Assembly: GCA_000770645.1 (NCBI GenBank)
Contig: JQID01000178.1
Span: forward strand, 1-33,381
DNA: 33,381 nt
Direction of reading: 5' to 3'
Origin: Desulfosporosinus sp. Tol-M
GTDB lineage: Bacteria; Bacillota; Desulfitobacteriia; Desulfitobacteriales; Desulfitobacteriaceae
Part shown: positions 25,140-31,899 of the stretch, piece by piece
Layout: each line of letters begins with the position of its first letter
How positions within the stretch are numbered: the first letter of the stretch is position 1
The notes under the pieces: model-generated
The model's database searches: none
Seen by the model: only the letters and a program-made list of their open reading frames with translations
What the model was told of the DNA's origin: nothing
Translations under genes and position numbers: made by a program

Positions 25140-26258
25140 CTAGCACTCCCGAGCTAATACATAATGTTGCCCCGGTAATTGTATGATTTTTCCGCCTAAT
25201 TGCAGTTCCAATAAGGCCAGCGAAATACTGCACGCGGGAAGTGTCGAGTGAATCGTAATCTGATCAATATGCAAAGGAACGTCACTTAACAACTGAAGAA
25301 TTGACCCAAGATCCATTTCGCCTGGAAGCTCCTTTTCCTCATGCAAGAGTTCGGTGTTAAGCAAAGCATTATCCCCCTGTTTCGACCAGGCAGGTACCTC
25401 ATTCCAAATATCTTCAATCCCTTCCACAATTTTTGCTCCCTGACGCAGTAAATGATGAGTCCCCCGGCTCACCTTGCTAAAAATAGGACCAGGTACAGCA
25501 AATACTTCCCGCCCTTGTTCCAAGGCGAAATCTACTGTGATCAGAGCGCCGCTTTTTTTCGCTGCCTCTACGACCAGAACCCCTCGGGAACACCCGCTGA
25601 TTAAGCGATTTCGCGCTGGGAAATTGACGGCATTGGGCGGAGTACCCGGTGCAAATTCACTCAATAATGCGCCTTTAGCTAAAATGTCCATGGCAAGGCG
25701 TTGGTTTTCCAGAGGATATATCCGGTCAAGACCGCATCCGAGAATAGCCCAGGTTATTCCCCCACTATCGAGCGCCCCTTGATGGGCAGCAGTATCAATC
25801 CCTCGAGCCAGACCGCTGGCAATGACAATTCCTTTGGCTGCAGCGTTGCCGGCCAACATCCGTGCCGCGGCTTTTCCATAAGCTGTCGCTTGACGTGAAC
25901 CTACTATAGCTAACACCTCCGCATCTCCTCGGAGATGCCCACGATAATAGAGAAGTGGAGGCGCATCCGCCAGCTCAGCCAGTAAGACGGGATAACCAGG
26001 TTCATCTGGTGTAATTATCCGAATTCCCTGCTTGCTCAAGGACTCTCCAATCTCCCGAGGATCAATGTTATTTCTCCCCTTTAAAATTTCCCCAATCCAT
26101 TTTCCCTGGTTTGGGACCTGAAAATATTTACTCTGAGGAGCCTCCCATGCTTTCACTGCACTTCCAAAGTAAGCAATAAGCTGACGTAAATGTTGGCTTC
26201 CAACGCCCTTAATCGTGCGTAATGCAGCTCGAACCAGCTTTTCCTGTTCCATCACCAA
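25140..26258 (-). CDS. dprA: DNA-processing protein DprA
   Basis: DprA binds incoming single-stranded DNA and loads RecA during natural transformation; it is also conserved in bacteria not known to be competent. A helical N-terminal part (VRAALRTIKGVGSQHLRQL) precedes the Rossmann-like core with AIVGSRQATAYGKAAARML, IASGLARGIDTAAHQGAL and the conserved FPARNRLISGCSRGVLVVEA. The last 60 residues form the winged-helix DprA C-terminal domain (ILQLLSDVPLHIDQI to QLPGQHYVLA). The frame is open to 26333, but AAAGGAGG lies eight bases before TTG 26258, followed at once by GTG 26255 and ATG 26252 (MEQEKL), so the start is one of these (370-372 aa). In many relatives comM is adjacent; here 5.6 kb intervenes. 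Confidence 0.95.
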   Translation of the reverse strand: MVMEQEKLVRAALRTIKGVGSQHLRQLIAYFGSAVKAWEAPQSKYFQVPNQGKWIGEILKGRNNIDPREIGESLSKQGIRIITPDEPGYPVLLAELADAPPLLYYRGHLRGDAEVLAIVGSRQATAYGKAAARMLAGNAAAKGIVIASGLARGIDTAAHQGALDSGGITWAILGCGLDRIYPLENQRLAMDILAKGALLSEFAPGTPPNAVNFPARNRLISGCSRGVLVVEAAKKSGALITVDFALEQGREVFAVPGPIFSKVSRGTHHLLRQGAKIVEGIEDIWNEVPAWSKQGDNALLNTELLHEEKELPGEMDLGSILQLLSDVPLHIDQITIHSTLPACSISLALLELQLGGKIIQLPGQHYVLAREC

Positions 26259-26344
26259 AGTGCGCCCCTCCTTTACCCTCCTTTTCTGGACAAAAGGACA
26301 CTTCTCCTGCGTAAAACATTGTCGAATATCCACTTTCTATATGA

Positions 26345-26411
26345 AATAATGGGATGCTTAGGAGTACCCCGCTCGTCTTCGGTGGGGACAGGCATCCTAC
26401 GGGCGAAAGTG
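26345..26411. repeat. Hairpin region upstream of dprA
   Basis: GGATGC (26352-26357) pairs with GCATCC (26392-26397) around an inner CCCC/GGGG stem with the loop GCTCGTCTTCGGT. The inner part resembles the second stem of the element at 24866 (CCCCC, loop ending GCTTCGGT, GGGGG, then TAGGCTCC), and the following GGCGAAAGT word is also shared. It could be a fragment of the same family. Confidence 0.5.
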
Positions 26412-26422
26412 TTCTTTTGAGG

Positions 26423-27262
26423 TCAGCCCTGCTTACGTAAGGCCAGATAAGTCTGTTGTAAGAGCAAAGCATCTTCTTCCAGGTTCGGGCTTTCGCAGAT
26501 GACCAACCCTTCCACGCCAAATGTCAGACAGGCTTTGAGTAATTCTTTATAACACAAGTCGGATTCCTTTAAGACAAGGTGTCGCTTCTCGCCCTTTAAT
26601 CCATATTCAATGCCCGAAATATGGAAATGGACATTTTTTACCCAGCGATCTCTCAACCCCTCGGCAAGTTCATTAAGTATCTCACAAAACTCGTCATAAG
26701 AGTTGTACCTTCCATTGGTCCGTGCATGAAGATGACTAAAGTCAATACATGGCAATACCCCAGAAACCTCTTTGGCAATTCGAATAGTTTCCGCCAGATC
26801 ACCAAACTGAGTCCCTTTTCCCGTTGTTTCCGGACGAAGGATCACGTCATTTCCCTCCGCATCAAGAGTTTCCCGCACCAGGTTAAGTTCGCGAACTACC
26901 CGCGCAAGAACCACTTCCGGCGAATCATCATGATTGAAAGCCGGATGAAAAATAACGCTCCGCACGCCAAGGATTTGCGAGATACGTGCGGTATGAATTA
27001 TACGATCCCGGCTCGCCTTAATTTTCTCGGGCTCACGAGAGTTGAGATTAATATAATAAGGGGCATGGCAAGTCAAAGCAACATTTTCCTCTATCGCGAC
27101 GGCACCAACTTTTCTCGCCTTCTCTTCACCCATACGCACCCCGTTAACAAATTCTATTTCTAAGGCACCAAGATTCAACGCCCGAATATATCGCACTCCA
27201 CCTTCACTGGAGCGATCCGTTGCGGTAAGCGGGACTCCTGCGGTTCCAAACAATAATGACAA
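26423..27262 (-). CDS. Endonuclease IV-like TIM-barrel protein
   Basis: The 279-aa product resembles AP endonuclease family 2 (Nfo). Metal-ligand positions can be followed: CHAPYY (H66), IFHPAFN (H106), LRPETTGKGTQFGD (E145), CIDFSHLHAR (D174, H177), NVHFHISG (H212 or H214) and ICESPN (E257). One ligand seems changed: where Nfo has Asp-Arg-His, this protein has GEKRH (E225-K226-R227-H228), so the Asp is replaced by Lys, although E225 is next to it. Abasic-site cleavage is therefore plausible but not certain; it could instead be a sugar-phosphate isomerase-like member of the same fold. The start is TTG behind GGGGTG. It is divergent from the spore-protein gene and upstream of dprA. Confidence 0.8.
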   Translation of the reverse strand: MSLLFGTAGVPLTATDRSSEGGVRYIRALNLGALEIEFVNGVRMGEEKARKVGAVAIEENVALTCHAPYYINLNSREPEKIKASRDRIIHTARISQILGVRSVIFHPAFNHDDSPEVVLARVVRELNLVRETLDAEGNDVILRPETTGKGTQFGDLAETIRIAKEVSGVLPCIDFSHLHARTNGRYNSYDEFCEILNELAEGLRDRWVKNVHFHISGIEYGLKGEKRHLVLKESDLCYKELLKACLTFGVEGLVICESPNLEEDALLLQQTYLALRKQG

Positions 27263-27445
27263 AAATATTCACCCCATCGCTGTTTTTTCATATTATAACC
27301 TATTTCCCTAAAAAGCCAATGTACTCCTTTTGCTCAACGCCACAAAATGTCTGCGCTATGATGTCAATTGTTTTCTCCAGTAATACATAATTCATTAAAA
27401 GTGGCTATTCATTCCGTAATTACCAAGAATATTTGAATTTTTATT

Positions 27446-27475
27446 ACATACTGTCTTTGCCAAAAAGTTATACTA
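27446..27475 (+). promoter_or_regulatory. Candidate sigma-G promoter for the spore-protein gene
   Basis: ACATA (27446-27450) and TATACTA (27469-27475) are 18 bases apart. They match the forespore sigma-G consensus (gHATR, N17-18, CATxHTA) at four of five and six of seven positions. A transcript would start about 40 bases before the ATG. Position and gene function fit. Confidence 0.5.
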
Positions 27476-27522
27476 ATATCACTTTCATCAACAATGCTAT
27501 CTCAATGAAAGGAGGAATCCTC

Positions 27523-27717
27523 ATGTCAAGACGACGTAGTAGTATCATGTCTAACCAGTTAAAGGAACAAATTGCTCAAGAGTTAGGTTTTGCAGGGACC
27601 CTTCAACAAGAAGGATTTGGAGGAGTTTCTTCAAGAGACTGTGGCAACATGGTGAAAATGGCTATTGAATTGGCGGAACGCAATCTTCCGGGAAAAAAGA
27701 ACAATGATTTGAGGTAA
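27523..27717 (+). CDS. Alpha/beta-type small acid-soluble spore protein
   Basis: The 64-aa product belongs to the alpha/beta-type SASP family, which coats DNA in the dormant spore and protects it from UV and heat. The N-terminal motif [20 protein letters not shown] and the DNA-binding block [20 protein letters not shown] are recognisable. The usual germination-protease site is Glu followed by Ile/Val-Ala-x-Glu; here the residue before Ile is Gln with Glu one position earlier, so cleavage may differ. The ATG lies behind AAAGGAGG, an ideal site; upstream in-frame codons are not needed. It has a sigma-G-like promoter and its own terminator, so it is monocistronic. It shows that the organism, or its ancestor, forms endospores. 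Confidence 0.92.
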   Translation: MSRRRSSIMSNQLKEQIAQELGFAGTLQQEGFGGVSSRDCGNMVKMAIELAERNLPGKKNNDLR

Positions 27718-27741
27718 ACTATATTATTTCAGGTTAGCCTC

Positions 27742-27780
27742 AAGACCGCTCAAAACTAATAGTTTCGAGCGGTCTTTGCA
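27742..27780 (+). terminator. Rho-independent terminator after the spore-protein gene
   Basis: AAGACCGCTC (27742-27751) pairs perfectly with GAGCGGTCTT (27767-27776), with further A-T pairing (AAAC/GTTT) toward the loop, followed by TTTG. It begins about 25 bases after the stop codon. Confidence 0.85.
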
Positions 27781-27960
27781 TACTTTGGCCAGGCATAGAA
27801 TGCACTGCCAGCACTGTTTTCATGACCATAGGCTTTCCTTCCCAATCGTATTTATGATTTATTTTACAGTCTCGATATAAATAATATCGTTTATTTTACC
27901 ATCGGCGAGGCTCATACCCTGGAAATAGCCGAAATTCATACCCCAAGCCGATACGGAAAA

Positions 27961-27999
27961 GTAAAAGAGAGGCGTTGCCCCTCAAGGGATAGCGCCTCT
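27961..27999 (-). terminator. Rho-independent terminator after the toxin gene
   Basis: On the minus strand AGAGGCG (27993-27999) pairs with CGCCTCT (27968-27974), with an inner CCCT/AGGG pairing, followed by CTTTTAC. It lies about 15 bases past the toxin stop codon. The 180 bases between this and the spore-protein terminator hold no gene that I can see. Confidence 0.75.
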
Positions 28000-28014
28000 T
28001 AATATGATTTAGAA

Positions 28015-28341
28015 TTATTTATTCAAGATGCACTTGTCATCATCTTGCCGACAATCCTGGATATCATCCACAAACACTTGATTGCCAATAATCTGATAAA
28101 CGATCCGATACCTTTTGTTTGATAGTATATAATGGTATTTGCCGACTGGAAGATATGGACGGTTATACACAGGATAACGGAACGGATCGGTTCGGAGATT
28201 CCGAATATCTTTAAGCAATCCATCCAAAAGCCTATTTGCTGCATTAACGCTGACACCCGCTAAAAATTCAAAATGGTCATACATTCTGCTATTTGCCTCG
28301 GATGCGATAATTACCTGATATACCTTTTCATTACACTCCAT
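28015..28341 (-). CDS. Type II toxin, RelE/ParE superfamily
   Basis: The 108-aa product has the RelE/ParE fold: an N-terminal strand (YQVIIASEANSRMYDHFEFL), two helices (NAANRLLDGLLKDIRNLRTD), then PYLPVGKYHYILSNKRYRIVYQIIGNQVFVDDIQDCRQD, with basic residues in KYHYILSNKRYRIVY that correspond to the family's active or binding surface. Members either cleave mRNA at the ribosome or inhibit gyrase; the sequence does not decide which. Its ATG overlaps the end of the antitoxin gene by 11 bases, with an AGGGGAGCGGAG site inside that gene, so the two are coupled. Confidence 0.88.
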   Translation of the reverse strand: MECNEKVYQVIIASEANSRMYDHFEFLAGVSVNAANRLLDGLLKDIRNLRTDPFRYPVYNRPYLPVGKYHYILSNKRYRIVYQIIGNQVFVDDIQDCRQDDDKCILNK

Positions 28342-28627
28342 TCTCCGCTCCCCTGGCGATTGCTTCTCTCATGTTTTTTTCGAACTCATCAACCGTATAT
28401 CCTTGAGTTCCAAGCAAACGGGAACGTTCCACCGTAAGCAAACGCTCGGCTGTCGCCAAATCATCCTCACGCCGGTTGAATGTTTCCATATCCATGATAA
28501 CTGTATCGCCGACGCCATTTCTGGTTAAAAATACAGGTACTTTCATTTTACGACAAATATCAGCGATACTGTTGTAATTTTTCCGAAGCTCACTTGATGA
28601 CTTAATTATTGTACCCAATTTTTTCAC
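28331..28627 (-). CDS. Type II antitoxin, Phd/YefM family
   Basis: The 98-aa product matches the Phd/YefM pattern: an N-terminal DNA-binding part with SSSELRKNYNSIADICRKMK, then the conserved VPVFLTRNGVGDTVIMDMETFNR strand-turn, and a charged C-terminal helix (ATAERLLTVERSRLL onward) that would bind the toxin. The reading frame begins at GTG 28627, but TTG at 28618 sits eight bases behind GGGAG and is an equally good or better start. Such antitoxins bind their own promoter; the strong promoter just upstream (28653-28681) would be the target. Confidence 0.88.
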   Translation of the reverse strand: MKKLGTIIKSSSELRKNYNSIADICRKMKVPVFLTRNGVGDTVIMDMETFNRREDDLATAERLLTVERSRLLGTQGYTVDEFEKNMREAIARGAENGV

Positions 28628-28652
28628 TCCCGATAGTCAAATTTATATCAAT

Positions 28653-28681
28653 ATTATACCCTTATAAGACTAAAATAACAA
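28653..28681 (-). promoter_or_regulatory. Sigma-A promoter of the toxin-antitoxin operon
   Basis: On the minus strand TTGTTA (28676-28681) and TATAAT (28653-28658) are exactly 17 bases apart. The -10 box is perfect. It lies about 25 bases upstream of the antitoxin start. Confidence 0.75.
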
Positions 28682-28749
28682 GCTGATTTTTTGTTGCTGA
28701 TGTGCAAAATTGTGCTAAGTTATGGCGTTACACATGGCTATGGTTTCTA

Positions 28750-28778
28750 TTGACGATACACATTTATCCGTCTATAAT
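28750..28778 (+). promoter_or_regulatory. Sigma-A promoter of the AAA_14 ATPase gene
   Basis: TTGACG (28750-28755) and TATAAT (28773-28778) are exactly 17 bases apart, near-consensus. It lies about 70 bases before the ATG at 28849 and diverges from the toxin-antitoxin promoter, with about 70 bases between the two -35 boxes. Confidence 0.8.
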
Positions 28779-28848
28779 AAAATAATGCTTTAGAAATGAC
28801 AATTACCCTTCTGTATGAACCATGTATAATGATAGTGAGGTGCAGCCT

Positions 28849-30102
28849 ATGTATATCAAACGGGCTATTGAAGACTCCATTATAAAAATATCAAAATCTT
28901 TTCCTGTTCTACTGATGACTGGGCCGAGACAGGTGGGTAAAACGACCCTCCTCCAGCATCTTACCGAGCCGGAGAGAACCTATATTACATTGGACGATCC
29001 CGATATGCGTTTTCTTGTTAAGAGCGATCCGGCACTGTTCATGCAGCGCTATACGCCACCGGTCATTATTGACGAAATTCAATATGCGCCGGAAATCCTC
29101 CCTTATATCAAGATGAGCGTGGATCGCTCCGGAAGAAAGGGCGATTTTTGGCTGACCGGCTCACAGATGTTCCACATGATGAAAAACGTCAGTGAGTCCT
29201 TGGCGGGGCGTGTTGGTATTGTAAATCTTCAGGGCTTATCGAGCAGTGAAATTAATGGCGTACCCTCCGAACCCTTTACAACTTCCCCGGAGCGGCTAAT
29301 GAGCCGTATAAGAGCCATTAAAAAAATGAATTTGTCCGAAATATACGAACATATTTTCCGAGGCGGGTTACCGGCACTATACGCAGACAATGAGATCAAT
29401 CTGGAAACCTTTTACTCTTCTTACTTCAACTCATATCTGCAGCGTGACATCAAGGATCTGACCCAGGTGGCAGATGAAATGTCTTTTTACAATTTTATGG
29501 TTGCCGTTGCCGCCCGCACCGCAAAGCCAATCATATATGACGAACTGGCGAAGGATACCGGCGTCAGCGCACCCACTGCTAAAAAGTGGCTGTCGATTTT
29601 GGTATCATCCCACATTGTGGCGATTGTGCAACCTTACCAAAATAATGTGCTCAAGCGAATGGTAAAAACACCGCTTTTGCATTTTTTGGATACGGGACTG
29701 TGTGCTTATCTACTCAAGTGGGGGAATGCCGAAATACTCGAAAGAGGTGCAATGGCCGGCGCATTTTTCGAAAGCTGGGTATTTTCCGAGATTTATAAGA
29801 GCTATTTGAACGACGCGAAGGAACCACCTATCTTCTATTACCGGGACAAGGATAAAAAGGAGATTGACCTGCTGCTAATGCAGAACGGTACCTTATATCC
29901 CATCGAGGTAAAAAAATCTGCATCCCCCGGCACGGAGGCAATCAAACATTTTAAAGTGCTTAACCCGGTAACCGAACCGGAGCGCTTTGGAAGCTTGAAT
30001 CAGCATAAGATGGAGATCGGCACAGGTGCTGTTGTCTGCATGACAAGCGATCTCTTGCCCATCGATAAGAAAAACTGGTATGTTCCTGCATGGCTGATCT
30101 GA
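28849..30102 (+). CDS. AAA_14/DUF4143 ATPase with nuclease-like C-terminal domain
   Basis: The 417-aa product has Walker A TGPRQVGKTTLLQHL (about 23-37), Walker B VIIDEIQYAPEI (about 76-87) and sensor FWLTGSQ. A middle winged-helix-like part follows (YDELAKDTGVSAPTAKKWLSIL), then the DUF4143 region ending IFYYRDKDKKEIDLLLMQNG and LYPIEVKKSA, whose Asp and Glu-x-Lys spacing matches a PD-(D/E)xK nuclease-like fold. ATG at 28849 has GAGGTG six bases upstream; an earlier in-frame ATG at 28822 has none. These proteins are common in clostridial and archaeal genomes, but their role is unknown. It has its own strong promoter and stands alone on the plus strand beside the toxin-antitoxin pair, which suggests acquisition. 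Confidence 0.88.
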   Translation: MYIKRAIEDSIIKISKSFPVLLMTGPRQVGKTTLLQHLTEPERTYITLDDPDMRFLVKSDPALFMQRYTPPVIIDEIQYAPEILPYIKMSVDRSGRKGDFWLTGSQMFHMMKNVSESLAGRVGIVNLQGLSSSEINGVPSEPFTTSPERLMSRIRAIKKMNLSEIYEHIFRGGLPALYADNEINLETFYSSYFNSYLQRDIKDLTQVADEMSFYNFMVAVAARTAKPIIYDELAKDTGVSAPTAKKWLSILVSSHIVAIVQPYQNNVLKRMVKTPLLHFLDTGLCAYLLKWGNAEILERGAMAGAFFESWVFSEIYKSYLNDAKEPPIFYYRDKDKKEIDLLLMQNGTLYPIEVKKSASPGTEAIKHFKVLNPVTEPERFGSLNQHKMEIGTGAVVCMTSDLLPIDKKNWYVPAWLI

Positions 30103-30106
30103 AGAA

Positions 30107-30530
30107 TTAGCTTTTGCTTGTTGTTCTTCCGTTCTCACCTGTAAAACCCTTATCAAAAATGCGGGGCAGGTCGCCTTCGGAAATACCTGTCCCATTATCA
30201 CAGATAGAAAGAATAATCTTGCCTTGCTCCGCATGAGCTTCAAAGATTAGGGAAGGATTTTTGCCACTGTATTTAACTGTATTGACAATAAGCTGATTGA
30301 GAATAAATCCAATCCATTTTTCGTCGGTATAAACGACATAATCACAGTTTTCTACTTGTACGGCGATCTGATTTTGCAGGAGCAGCTGTTTGTTTTCCGC
30401 AATAGCGCGTGAACCATATCCAATAAAGTGACTTCTTTAATTAAAAACCTTTTTAAGCATACCGTCCTCACTTTCATTGAAGCACGCGCAATATACGTCC
30501 TGACCACATCCGCAATAACCAATATCTGCC
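30107..30530 (-). pseudogene. Remnant of a sensor histidine kinase (HATPase end, BceS-like)
   Basis: Translating the minus strand from about 30400 to the TAA at 30107 gives an uninterrupted HATPase_c end: YTDEKWIGFILNQLIVNTVK (N box), ILSICDNGTGISEGDLP (G1 box) and RIFDKGFTGENGR (F/G2 region). This wording is typical of the short BceS/YxdK-type kinases linked to ABC transporters. Just upstream, KEVTLLDMVHALLRK continues in another frame; loss of one A in the run near 30395 would explain the shift. Beyond about 30470 the frame breaks again and the N-terminal membrane part is gone. There is no start codon, no partner regulator and no transporter nearby. Confidence 0.8.
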
Positions 30531-30773
30531 ACATCCAATAATTACATACACTGCATTCGGATATAACTCTACTTTGATGAAATACTCCAATTTTTTTCGT
30601 CCGCGCCAGGACGATGCGTCCTTTGCACGACATGTGGTAGAACGTTCTGCGGGTTCCCGAAATTGTCCTAAATGACAACGTTCTGCTAAAATGATAGAGC
30701 TACACCAAGAAAAATTATAATTTCCAGTTCACTCCATAATTTATTTTTTGCTTGTTCAATTCTTTCATCTTTC
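30531..30773. other. Decayed spacer with a short direct repeat
   Basis: No gene is supported here. AACGTTCTGC occurs twice in direct orientation (30641-30650 and 30677-30686), and AGAACGTTCT near 30639-30648 is a perfect palindrome. Together with the kinase remnant this fills the 671 bases between the ATPase and the lipoprotein gene. The repeat may mark an old insertion or deletion edge. Confidence 0.4.
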
Positions 30774-31883
30774 CTATTTAATAATCAACATCCCGGTATA
30801 TGTCTGTATGTTATTGTCCTCATTTGTTCGAAGTAGGAACAGGTAATATCCCTTATCCTTTGGCAATATGATCTGTCCATTTGCATCTGTGTTTATTACC
30901 GTAAGGGTGTCCAGTCCGATTTCCTTTTCAACTTTCTCTCTTGTCAATCTCACTATGCGACAATCCATTAGCTCTCTTTTTTCCGGATACTTCACGACAA
31001 CAGTCTCATCGTCTGAAAAGCTCGCAATTCTTCGATAATTATCAGAAAGATACAATGGTTTTATATCCTGAGGGAGGATAAATGAGTCCACAAGACTCAT
31101 ATGCCCTGCCGGCTGTAAATGTAGCACATTGCGATTGTTGTTCTTATCGGTTTTGCCCTCAAGGCAAACCTCGCCTGCCTCATACCCCTTATACCATTCG
31201 ATTGGAGTCAGCATAGGTGTAAACGTGAAAGCAAAGGAATTATAGACCTCTGCCTTCTTCGACTTAAGATAATCAGGCATATAATCTATACTACGCTCAA
31301 TATGCATTTTTAAAATAGACTTCTTTTCCCCACTGTTAAATATGAAAATAAGATCCCTGGGTATATCCCTGCCTTCGACAGGCATTATATACCCTTGAGA
31401 GTTATCAAATAGTCGACTGTCCTTCGGATTAATGTATTTGACTATTTTTTTACTAGGTAATACACTAACTGTTTTATCCGAAAAGATAGCCTCTACTTTT
31501 TCGACAGGGACCGGATTAGCATTGTATTGGCGTGTTTCAGATCCTGCCAGTCCGAAATATATGTAACGCCCTTTAAACTGTGTATAATTGAGAGTCCAAC
31601 AGTAGCTTCCCCGTGTGAGGTATGTAACTTTATTGTTGTCATCAACGAAGTGCAGCTCGGGATAATGTTCCCCTTCCATCAGCATATCGGCAAGTACAAG
31701 TGTGCCGCCTTCAAAAGAGATTTGCTCATATATTATTATCGGTTCACTGGTATTTCCATAAAACTCCACTATTGTATCTGCAATTGATTTTTTATCATCT
31801 ATTACTTCTTTAGGCGTGGACTGTTCTAAAGAGCACCCTGCAAGTAAAATAAAAATACACAAGGCTCCTAACAATTTCTTCAC
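30774..31883 (-). CDS. Lipoprotein of unknown function
   Basis: The 369-aa product starts MKKLLGALCIFILLAGCSLE, a short lipoprotein signal with lipobox LAGC (Cys17), so it should be anchored on the outer face of the membrane. The mature part looks largely beta-rich and is rich in aromatic and charged residues (PIIIYEQISFEGGTLVLADM; GRYIYFGLAG; VINTDANGQIILPKDKGYYLFLL). I recognise no domain. The final part (LTVINTDANGQIILPKDKGY) hints at a small immunoglobulin-like or beta-sandwich end, which is only an impression. The start is GTG, nine bases behind GGAGGG, and only 16 bases after comM, so it is probably co-transcribed with comM although unrelated in function. Confidence 0.75.
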   Translation of the reverse strand: MKKLLGALCIFILLAGCSLEQSTPKEVIDDKKSIADTIVEFYGNTSEPIIIYEQISFEGGTLVLADMLMEGEHYPELHFVDDNNKVTYLTRGSYCWTLNYTQFKGRYIYFGLAGSETRQYNANPVPVEKVEAIFSDKTVSVLPSKKIVKYINPKDSRLFDNSQGYIMPVEGRDIPRDLIFIFNSGEKKSILKMHIERSIDYMPDYLKSKKAEVYNSFAFTFTPMLTPIEWYKGYEAGEVCLEGKTDKNNNRNVLHLQPAGHMSLVDSFILPQDIKPLYLSDNYRRIASFSDDETVVVKYPEKRELMDCRIVRLTREKVEKEIGLDTLTVINTDANGQIILPKDKGYYLFLLRTNEDNNIQTYTGMLIIK

Positions 31884-31899
31884 AAAACATTTCCCTCCA

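Noticed and set aside
27428..27453. Alternative sigma-G promoter using GAATA and CATACTG
   Set aside because: The spacing is only 15 bases; the pair at 27446-27475 has the expected 18.
30352..30678. 108-codon minus-strand frame in the spacer before the lipoprotein gene
   Set aside because: Only its end resembles protein, and that part belongs to the broken histidine kinase; the rest looks like random translation.
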